Of a stretch of 60,000 bases of DNA, positions 36,748 through 46,161 are shown piece after piece. Position numbers and translations under genes: made by a program. Source of the DNA: Membranipora membranacea (taxonomy: Eukaryota; Bryozoa; Gymnolaemata; Cheilostomatida; Membraniporidae); the NCBI GenBank assembly GCA_914767715.1, contig OU612071.1, positions 17,668,948-17,728,947 of the forward strand. The letters run 5' to 3'. The notes below the pieces were generated by a model. That model was not told where the DNA came from. It searched no databases and saw only the letters and a list, made by a program, of their open reading frames with translations. Numbering within the stretch: position 1 is the first letter of the stretch; every line of letters begins with the position of its first letter.

Positions 36748-37675
36748 TAATATATTGTTAATAGCCACAAGTTGTAGTAAGGTAAACTGTTACATGATTT
36801 GGCAAAACATAAAACAAAGTGATCCTATGGTGTAAAAGTAAAACACTTATTTTTTACTTTCTTTTTCACTTGTTAGACATTTAGATATTCTTCTGCAGTC
36901 CATGTTTTATTTTGAGATTCTCCATAAACAGATTTTAATATTGCAGATTTATTCAATGACATAATATTTTAACTCTTTCAATTTGTTGAAGGACTCTTAA
37001 TTGAGTGTTTTTTTTCTGTTTTTTTACTATTGGTGTATGATAAATATTTACCATAGACTTTGTAATAAATTTTACTCAGACACTTTATGCAGCATTAACA
37101 TTGAGTCAAAATGGCATTCAATTTCTTATGACATAATAAATCTTATTGTGCTATCATCAGTTTTCAGCCTACAATCCAGGCTTTTTGTTGATAGATTTCT
37201 CAAGTCAAATTCAGTTTGAAAATTGATATAGATTCAGCAGCCTCTTGTGAAGTAAGCTTTCTCAAACAATTTGAAAGAAACAAGTAACATCACATAGATC
37301 ATAAGACGTCATAAAATCGATTATCAAACAACAAATGTGACAAATATTGATCTAGTTATTAACCTGGTTGTGGATAGCAGACCAATAAGGACACCATTAC
37401 TAATTTATAATTCAATAAAAGTGAAATAAAAAAACCTTCATTTATAATGGGTGATGAAATATTAACGATTGCTTCATTATTGTTATCATCTTAAATTTAA
37501 TGTTTGATATCACTGCACAGAGGAACTTTAACGGAGTCCTTCACCCTGGCAACTCCCATGAGAGAAAATTAGGACAATAGACCTCGATTTTGTTAACCAT
37601 GCCCTAACCTGATTGTTATTTTCTCTGAATTGAGTGGTTAACCTGTAAAAAAGGAATCCAACATGAGAACTCTGA

Positions 37676-39942
37676 GAAAAGATTGCAAGCCATGAGGTCA
37701 TAAGAAGGAAGAGAAAATGTTGATGCAGAGCAAACTCCCTGATTAAAGCAGTGGGAAAACAGTACAAATGTTGCTGATGTTTCTCTTTGTTCACGCTCAT
37801 CATGATTGGCCGATTAGTGATACATTATAGGTAGAAAATGTTTCATCAGATCACAAATTATCGCAGATAATGACAAATTTCATTCATACTAACTGGGTTA
37901 TTGATAATATTTATAGCAATTCTTTGGAGGTGAAAGGTCTCCAATTTTGAATTTGATTACTTTTGTGTAGTCATGGACGTATAGTCGCAAGACTCAAAAC
38001 TGCGCTTTTGAATTGTTGCAAATGATTATTAAAATTTTCAGATAATAACAAATTGAAATATGTGCAGCTCATAACTTGTTCTTGCGATCAATTATATTAT
38101 CTCTCCTTACATAGAAAGAGCAGAGCTGCTAAACTTATGCAAACCAAACTGAATATGAATACTGAATAGAGGCAAATGCTGCGTAAATCATTTCAGATGA
38201 TAGCAGTCCATGTATGACTTGTTCTAGCTAACTAGGTTCGCGGATTAATTTTTACTATTTCTCGCTTCAAAGAGAATAAAAAATTCTTATACTTCCTTGT
38301 TCTGAAAATGGTGATAAAATTGCAGTGGCACATAAAACCCAGTCACTTTAGGTTTAGCCCTCTTTCTCTTGCTAAACAGTTGCGATGAAACGCTCAAATA
38401 TTGCATCAACTCAATTGGTTGGCGCTAGACTGCTGCAATGTAAATAAGCCAATTTGACAGGGCAAGGTGGTGGTAGGCACCTAATCCAAAATCTTTGTTA
38501 TGGAATCAATTAAAGTGGGTGCAACAAATTGTACACAGTTTAAGAACTAAATATATCTTTGCATCAATGAGTGAACGAACAGGTTTTTGCTAATCACAAA
38601 CATGTAAGAATGTGACACTAATCCTGGTATTTAATTTGCGATTATAATTGTGCGTGTATTGAAGCTTCTGTGAAGGTTTCAAATTTGTTTAATAACTTGG
38701 CTACTTAAATAACCTACTTAATTTGAGTGCAAAGTTGGTAATAGCTAAGAAAAAATACAAGCCTCAGATTGCTCCAGTGAATATGCAAAACAGAATTATA
38801 CAGACATGGAGGACAGGACGATGACACTTGCAAAAAGGAGACCAGTTACTGAATCGAGTAGCACATTTCAATCGTTGTACTGACCTTTAGCTTTTATACG
38901 CATTTAATCAATTGTTTCTGAATTAACTACATACTGTTTTAGAACAAGATATATCTTGGCATCACTTAGTAAACGCACAAGTTTTTGCTAATCACAAACA
39001 TGTTAGAATGTGACACTAATCCTGGTCATTAAAATGTAATTATAAAACTATGTGAATTTAAGCTTCTGTACATGTTCCAAATTTTTCAAATAAATGGCTA
39101 CTCAAATAAGCCACTTATTTTTAGTGCAAATTTTGTAATAGCTAAGAAATTATGAATTAAAAAAATACAGGATTCAAATTTGTCAAGTGAATTGGCAAAA
39201 AAGGCTTTGACTATAAACATTATGGCAAGCATGGTGGACAGGAATAGCCTCGAATAGATGGATTCATTCATACATTCGCACATGTATATCTATTGTGATC
39301 AACCCTACGATTCCCCCAGGATCGAATGCATGAAATTGAAATCCAAACCCGTTAGCAAATTGCACCGTCTCGCTATCTCATGAGGTCTTTTACATAAGAT
39401 AAACTTATGAAGTTAGGCAATACAGGGGTTAAGCTAAGCAATGTTTTTATATAGATTGATATGATCTTCCAGCCATAATCTATCTTACCTACATTACAAG
39501 CTCAATGTTTTTGGTTTAGTGACAAATATAACCTGCTGACGAGGCTCACATTATGTCATCGCAGTCTTGTTATTTTGCTGGCTGTATTGATGTGAATAAG
39601 AAAACTGTTTGATAGTGGTTATGATTATTCATAGTTTGCGATGTCATTTAGTTCAGTCATCAAACTGTGCTCAACCTTGTGATGTAAAAAAACTAGTCAT
39701 TCTAAACAAATATGAAGCTTTCTTGTTGTTGCATTTTTTTATTAGACAAGCCTTTTCTGCCTTGAAACCAAAGAATCACCTCTTTTTTTATCACTCATTT
39801 TTATACAATTTTGAACTTGTTCATATCAACACGATCATGAGTCCAAATTTGTTGCAACATTATTAATGACAACCACACCATTAGTGCCAGACATTGCAAC
39901 AGTTACAACAAAATTCTCAATTACATTTTTTATTTCTACAAA
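37676..39942. other. Intergenic flank with an internal 398-bp duplication
   Basis: No gene. About 38543-38940 and 38941-39340 are imperfect tandem copies: 'ttttgctaatcacaaacatgt' occurs in both, as does 'gtgacactaatcctggt'. Near 39862 is the conserved upstream block shared with copies 1 and 2, so the right end belongs to the upstream region of copy 3. Blocks of this flank also match 1-3110. Confidence 0.6.
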
Positions 39943-40224
39943 TAGGCCAGAAGCAGCCTAGCGATAACTGCTCTATAAAATAATGGCATAATTGATTCAC
40001 CAAGTAAACTTGCAGAAGTCTGCTCGTGTCAGATCAGCAAAAATTAAAAAAATTCAATTAGTGTAATAAAAGACCTTTTGAGGATAGTATGATATTGTGT
40101 GGTCTAAGACTACTTTCTTGCAGCAGCATATACACAATTTTTCTCAAAATTGCATATAATAAGTGGAATAATAAGAATAAAAGGTGTTTCTAATGTAAAA
40201 TCTAGTGTTGAATCCAAAAATAAA

Positions 40225-40985
40225 GGTGTACCACGTTGTAGCGATCATGTCAGCGGCGGTGCGGCAGCATAGCCCATTTCTTCTGAAAGTTACTTTAAAT
40301 GAGTGAAATGTTAAGAGTTAAAATAAAATGTGTTCAGGGTGAGACAACGTGCTGAATCCAAAAAATAAGGGTGTACCCAGTGGTAGCGATCTTGTCAGCG
40401 GCAGCACGGCAGCATATCACAATTTTTCTCAAAACTGCTATTGATAATTGAAATGTTACGAGTTTAAAACAAGGGTATTTATAGGGTAAAACAATGTGCT
40501 GAATCCAAAACTGAGAGTTTACCCAGTTGTAGCAATTATGTCAGCAGCAGCGCGGCAGCGCAGCAGCATATCTACAATCGGTCATGAAAGTGAAATATTA
40601 AGTGAATAATATGGTCAGCAGAAAACACGATTATATGTATGATTTTAACAAGATATTCCATCACATCATTTCAAAAGGCGGTCAGCGACAGCACTACATA
40701 CCCACAAGAACAAGACAAAAATAAGCCTAGACGCAAGACTGCTCAAAAAGTGATAGCATGAGACAAATTTGATGTCGGAAAAAAGTGTTTCCCAGGCTGA
40801 ACAGGTCAGCGGCAGCACTACTGCATATCCGAAATATATACAATATTGATTGTGATTTGTGGGAAGACAAGAGTTTGATGCAGTTGGCAGAAGTCAAGAC
40901 TATAGTCATGGGTTCAACATAGTATGTGCTTTATCATTGTATGAGGGGTTTGGTCAGAGACAGCGCTACCGCATACCCCCATATC
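40225..40985. repeat. Degenerate about 140-bp repeats with a GC-rich core
   Basis: A core like GTCAGCGGCAGCRCGGCAGC recurs six times (about 40249, 40396, 40531, 40681, 40806, 40953), 125-150 bases apart. The first three are preceded by 'gtgctgaatccaaaa' and 'ggtgtaccca.tgtagcgat' phrases. The same phrase appears inverted near 41645. The cores stand out against AT-rich spacers. Confidence 0.75.
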
Positions 40986-41293
40986 ATGTCATTTGCATGT
41001 TAGGAAAAGATGCAAAGCTGACATATCTAAGTTGAAAAAATGTCATTATATAAATCAGTTGGCTTGCAAAGCCACGTTCAAATCTCTTGTCGGTGACAGA
41101 ACTTATTTATGTTCCCAAAAACAAATGACACCGAAGCTCTCAGTTGGTCAGTATTTGTGAGCATCTTTAGAAGTGATTGATTTCAGACTCTGACAGTTGA
41201 GTTTCGTTCTGAAAAGTGAGGCACTCATTGAACTCTTTGCCCATGTGTTATGCAAAATATTTCTAGCTGAAAAATGACAAAAGAGGCAATTGA

Positions 41294-41388
41294 AACAGCA
41301 AAGATGTTGTTAGTAATTACCCAAAGACAGTGGTCTTAAGGCAAAAATGTTGTTTGTAATTACCCCAAGACAGTGGTCTTAAGACCAT
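41294..41388. repeat. 47-bp direct doublet
   Basis: 'aagatgttgttagtaattac' + 'ccaaagacagtggtcttaag' is followed directly by a near-identical second unit ('aaaatgttgtttgtaattac' + 'cccaagacagtggtcttaag'). The second unit ends in the palindrome GGTCTTAAGACC. Confidence 0.85.
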
Positions 41389-42015
41389 GCAATGTCATAC
41401 TAGTCTCAAAAGAAGTTTGTCATAATTCAATTGAAATTTCCATTTTGTGCTGGTCTAGTACGAGCAGACTTCTGCAAGTTTACTTGGTGAATCAATTGTG
41501 ATGTCAACAAAATCCTACAATGCAATTTCAACCTGGAATTCCCTGAAGATCAGAATGTTTTGCATATGAGTGATTCATTAGTAGGAGTTATGTCCCCACT
41601 CATATAATTCAAGAACAAAACACCTTTTAATTTCTAAATATGACCACTACAACTGGGTACACCCGGTGAATTTTATAAAACATACACCAATGAAGTATAA
41701 AATGTGATCAGTATCCTGCCATCAATTATTGTCCGTGCCATAACAACTTATGCTATAGCTGCTTCTGGCCTAAAATAGTTAGACACCCTATCACATCATT
41801 TTCATCAACAAAAACTCAGAAGGATGGAAACATTTTTAACCTTCATATCGATGCACTAAACTTTTTAAGGACCTGTTTTGTTGTTTTTTGCCCTTTGGAA
41901 TTGATTGGGCCACTGTTAATTTAAAATTATGCATGATGCGTAGTGATCGATGACTTTGACACCTTATGTTTTTTGCGAATGTATACTGATGCATAAACTG
42001 ACACTAGAGTAAGCC

Positions 42016-42023
42016 TATATAAA
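42016..42023 (+). promoter_or_regulatory. TATA box of secreted-protein gene copy 3
   Basis: TATATAAA, followed by 'acaatcacaactgctcc', the counterpart of the initiator region in copies 1 and 2. It lies 244 bases after the right end of the 1.83-kb transposon. Confidence 0.75.
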
Positions 42024-42091
42024 TACAGGAATCGTACCTTACAATCACAACTGCTCCTGCTTTCAAAGTTTAGAGATCCATCAACACAACA

Positions 42092-43515
42092 ATGGCCAGG
42101 GCTACTTTCACCGGGATAATGTTGCATTTACTAGTAGCTGCTGGAGTCTTACTGATAACTGCTAGTGTGGTGCACTCTAGTGCTGTCCTTCCGAGGGATT
42201 GCCATATATTCAAGGTAGGATAACTCAACGTATCTATCTATTTAATTTAAAGGTTTCAAAGAAAAATGATACCCGCTGTCAGATGGAGTATGATTTTGAA
42301 TTGCTAGCAAAACCGGACACTTACAATTATCTCCTTGTTGGTAGTTTTTGATAACGCTAACATGTTTGATAACTTAGTCTTTTTGTACAGTGTTCATCTT
42401 ATGGCGCTCATTGTCAAAATCTTAGCCTTTATTAAGAGACCAATCCTAATATTCAAGCTTCAAGTTCAGCTATTAAAGCATCCATGAATAGAGATAGGAA
42501 CAGTCTAGAAATGCAATGAGTGTAGAGCGGAAGCCCATTGCACTTTATTTTTCCTTAGGGTATAGAGATATTGTGTGTCTGCCATCAAGTATAAAAAGAC
42601 ATTTTGAAAATAATTTTCCCCATATCTGTTATTATCATTTTTTTTCTAACAAAGTAATGTGAATTTTTACAGTGTCCTGTACAACTCTCCTGTGACAGAA
42701 AGGATCAAGTGCATAACTTGAAGAACTGCTGCCCTTCATGTGGAGGCACACTCGGACAGTATTGTGACTTTGCAACATAGTAAGTAGCTAGATATTTATG
42801 TTATTTTGGCAAAAACTTTCAACATTGTTAAGATCACTAGTTAGCTGTCATGATGCTGCCTCTACAGTTTGTCTTACATTCATGATAGCCGCACCTATAT
42901 GCTCTATTCTTATAGGAACCTTCATATACATGGCATGCGCCCTATAGGTGGGGTAATAAGGTAAATATTTGATTCAAAAATCACTTGTTGTCTAATTGTT
43001 TCGGCAGCAGAGGAACCCATTTTGCTGTCCTGAATGTTTCTTTTCTGATCATCATTAAATGTTTTTATTTTCACAGTTGTAGACCAGACCTGGTTTGTAT
43101 TAGAACTAATCCTCGCTCCAGTGCAGAGGAAGGAGTCTGTATATCAAGAAACACCGAATCGCGTTTGAGTCAAGTCGGGGGCTCCCTCAAGAGATATCTT
43201 GGTGAGGACTCTGAGTTTGACAATTACATCAAAGATGCAACCACAACCGATTCGAACTCAATCACAGAGAAGAATTATGAGGATAAACATGATGATCATC
43301 AGGGCTACAGCAGGGAGACAACTTCAGCATCAGCTTACGGATTGGAACAGCGGCATCATGAAGAAGGCCATGGTTATGGTGAGGTCACCACACCCATCTA
43401 CACTGAAGGTTATATGGATAAGCGTCATCACTCTGAGGGACATGATGATGATAAGCATGAGTCATCTGTGGCAGAAGATGCTGCCTTGATTAAGCTGCTG
43501 ACTAAACTACTTTAA
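42092..43515 (+). CDS. Small secreted cysteine-rich protein, copy 3 (diverged, shortened C-terminus)
   Basis: Exons 42092-42214 (or from the in-frame ATG at 42119, which aligns with the copy 1 start), 42673-42779 and 43077-43515. The upstream ATG adds nine residues (MARATFTGI) that copies 1 and 2 cannot encode from an ATG. All ten cysteines, the splice phases and the exon 2 and 3 sizes are conserved. The linker has diverged more (TTTDSNSI, DKHDDHQGYSRETTSASAYG), but EEGHGYGEV, the DKR site followed by HHSEGH and ALIKLLTKLL remain. The protein stops after ALIKLLTKLL, three residues before copies 1 and 2, because of a TAA at 43513-43515. Secreted; function unknown. Confidence 0.8.
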
Positions 43516-44589
43516 TCAGAGTGAGGTGCTTGGCAGTTGTTTTGCCTCAAACTATTTGGATGCAGTTACTGCTTTGGCAGTTTTCTATGATAAATGATAA
43601 GCTGTTACTTCACTTTGTTTAATAGGATTATAACAACTAAAATTCCAGAATAAACATGATGGAGTAAAAATATAACACTTATTATTTCACTCCCCACCCA
43701 CCCTACCCATGTATTGTTAGTATTTTGATCTTCAAAGAAGTCAAAAGGGCACTGCATCAGATTTTCTGAAGCAAGTATTGTTGATGGCGGGTAGTATTGA
43801 GGTGAAGGCGAACATATATGCAAATAAATAAATTTTGCTTAATTTAATTAAATAAAAATGCGTTCAAACGAGACAAGAAATTAGATTGGCACAACAGGAT
43901 CTTCTGGTTACCATCAATTATCATGAAAGCTTAGCCTTGAGCTATTTTATGTTATATTGTCCTGAGTACCTGAGTATTTTGCTGTAATTTTACACAAAGT
44001 GAAACACAATCATTTGGATTTGGATTTGGATAGCAGTTTGTTTTGTTTTATATAAATTGTTTAATTATTTGTTCATGACTTAATCTGCTCCATAATAATA
44101 ATGGAAAATATATGAAAAAAATTCTTACATTTTATCATTATCACAAAGCTTTTGAGAGCCCAACAAATAAATCTTACAAATGTAAAACAATTGAGCCCTG
44201 GGTCATAATGAGTCAATCATGGTAACAAGAAAATCCTTGTTGACAAAGTACTGTATCCTTATAAAACTGGTTGCAGGTTTTAGCTGAGCGGCTTGCCTGA
44301 TATTCTCATGGTTATCAGAAAGATAGCAAGTATTGTAATCTACAATACAAAAGGATAATGTTATAGAATTAAGGCACTTATAATAATAATGATTTCTCGT
44401 CTTTGTTTCTAGCGACGTGCTTATAACGAAAGTTAAGCCATGTATGTTCAAATATCTTCGAAGTCATGGAACGAGTCATTATAACTTTTAAGATCAAATA
44501 ATCTTGTTTCCTTCTAAATTAAATAGCACTATCGAATCACTAATTACTTTTGATAATGATATTATATTATATTAAATATAAAATGATAA

Positions 44590-44690
44590 ATTATTAATTA
44601 TTAAGTAAATTAAATGAATTAAATAAAATTAAATTAAATGAATTAAATAAAATTAAATTAAATGAATTAAAAAAAAGTTAATTAAATAAT
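44590..44690. repeat. (TTAAAT)n-like simple repeat
   Basis: Runs of 'ttaaatgaattaaataaaa' just beyond the stop of the distal MFS terminal exon. The shorter counterpart in unit B is at about 47218-47275. Confidence 0.8.
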
Positions 44691-45740
44691 GATTTTACAT
44701 CACTCTTCAGTTTTTTCATATTTCGGTGTAGAAGAATAAAGGTAATTGATTGTAGTCTTACCACTGTTACATCTATGAATGCCATGATAGTTGTCGCCCA
44801 GGGAAAACCGATAAACTGAGTGGCTACACCAGTCAAAGGAGGGCCTAACATTGCTCCAACTGCCCATGAGAAGTTTACAGCTGAGGAAATAACTGCATAG
44901 GTGTTCACACTGTTTGCACCATGTCCATTTGCTCTGAAATACAAGATGGCAAAAGGGATGAGACAGAATTCCTTTTATTGTCAAACATTGCTGTATTAAC
45001 AAAGGCGAGTCCTTTTACCAAGCAACCATATTTTTAATCAAGTTTATGTACCATACATGTACCCTAATGAAGACTGAAAGATCGAAGTTTATATAGTCTG
45101 GCAGCTAGTTATGCAGTAGTTATACTCTGTTGGATTAAAAATATGCTGAGACTTTAAAATTCTCCCCCTTTCTCAACTGTGAGGTATTTATACCTAGTGC
45201 TGTACCGACCCGATAAGCTACCACTTTCAAGTATCTATATTGTAGTTTTATTCTACATAGATCAAATATGAATAAATTTACACTATTAAGAGATAATTTA
45301 CAGTATAGAAGATAACATAATTTATCAACTTTTACATTACTCCAAAGTAGATGGAAGGACAGCTCATTGTGATGGTACAAGACAAATTTGTCATAGATGA
45401 ACAGGGGAGATAAGCAAGGGGCATTTCACTTTGCCAACTAGCTCAACTAGCACCCTTGGGTATCGGTATAATTGGCCATGTATTTTCATGTTTGCCAGTG
45501 TTAATAATACAAAACACCTCCTATGTGAAGAGAGGGCAACTTCTCTTCAAAAAATTTGAATTGACAGTTAGATTCTTAGGGGATTCAGTATCTAAAGCCA
45601 ACACTATTATGAATATTAGTTCTAACTAGTGACTCAAAACTTACAGTGCATAATTCACCAACGCCTGATAAATTGGAACCATAAGATGTCCATCAAAGAA
45701 CTCGTGTAAGCTGAATAATGTCACAGTCATCGGCAAATAG
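44678..45740 (-). CDS. Duplicated last two exons of the MFS gene (alternative 3' end or relic)
   Basis: Minus-strand exons 45740-45645 and 44933-44678 duplicate 48427-48332 and 47524-47269. Both keep their acceptors ('gtttgtag', 'tatttcag'), the donor GTAAGT and the reading phase. They could therefore be spliced from exon 8 (48980) instead of the nearer pair. The encoded peptides are almost identical. The clearest change is GAMLGPPLTG here against GAMLGAPLTG in the nearer copy; Gly-Pro is the usual MFS form at this helix-11 position. There is no promoter or N-terminal part here, so it is not a gene by itself. Confidence 0.6.
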
Positions 45741-46067
45741 CTACAAACAGTATTACTCAGATTTGTTACCAGTTTTTTTTATTCGTAAAATCGAATTCAC
45801 CGCACAATATAAAGTAAAGGAATTGGTAGAGTGGAATGTGAACTTGAATTCCTAGATAATAGTGCTCTTCAAACCACCTTGGTAAATTAGCTATCATCTA
45901 TTTCAAAGTATCAAACTACAGCATTTATATGAGGGGCTTCTTCAAAATGAATGCTATATAGTAGGTGGTTCAAAGTAAGTAGTGGTTCATATGAGTGGTC
46001 AAGGGAAATCTTTTTTTGCCAGTCAGTAACTCAGCATCAGCGTGGTAACTTCATTGATTTTAATGAT

Positions 46068-46161
46068 CTCTGAGGGACATGATGATGATAAGCATGAGTC
46101 ATCTGTGGCAGAAGATGCTGCCTTGATTAAGCTGCTGACTAAACTACTAAAATCAGAGTGA
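46068..46161 (+). pseudogene. 3' coding fragment of secreted-protein gene copy 3
   Basis: About 94 bases copied from the end of copy 3's last exon, from the His/Glu stretch to the stop, with no promoter or upstream exons. It ends in codons for Leu-Leu-Lys-Ser-Glu and TGA, as copies 1 and 2 do, while copy 3 stops after Leu-Leu. The fragment thus preserves the older C-terminus. It is not expressible as a secreted protein. Confidence 0.85.

Larger units (their letters stand above)
31727..37675. repeat. Tandem segmental duplication, unit 2 (about 5.95 kb)
   Basis: Second unit of the block described at 26134. It is longer because of the MITE at 32292-32655 and a C20 tract at 33489 that is only three C in unit 1. 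The near-identity of introns and flanks to unit 1 points to a recent event. Confidence 0.9.
39943..41772. mobile_element. 1.83-kb non-autonomous DNA transposon upstream of copy 3
   Basis: The ends read TAGGCCAGAAGCAGC and GCTGCTTCTGGCCTA. A second, perfect inverted pair of about 37 bases lies inside: left from about 39990 ('attgattcaccaagtaaact...'), right ending at about 41498 ('...agtttacttggtgaatcaat'). The interior has no transposase ORF but carries a degenerate GC-rich repeat series (40240-40980) and a 47-bp doublet at about 41300-41390. TA may be the target duplication. It inserted between the conserved upstream block at 39862 and the copy 3 promoter at 42016. Confidence 0.8.
43431..46067. 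repeat. Second tandem duplication, unit A (about 2.64 kb)
   Basis: 43431-46067 and 46068-48755 match throughout: the copy 3 coding tail, its 3' UTR, and the last two exons and flanks of the convergent MFS gene. The junction is 'taatgatc' directly followed by 'tctgagggacatgatg'. Unit A carries a longer (TTAAAT)n run (44590-44690) and lacks about 100 bases found at 48003-48101. Confidence 0.9.

Noticed and set aside
40225-40985. CRISPR-like array from regularly spaced repeats
   Set aside because: The repeats are degenerate, spaced 125-150 bases apart, with related rather than unique spacers, and lie inside an animal DNA transposon.
44755-44762. GTAAGA in the MFS terminal exons as a splice donor
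   Set aside because: Reading through gives helix 12 plus a basic tail and a stop at the expected length; no downstream exon with such content was found.
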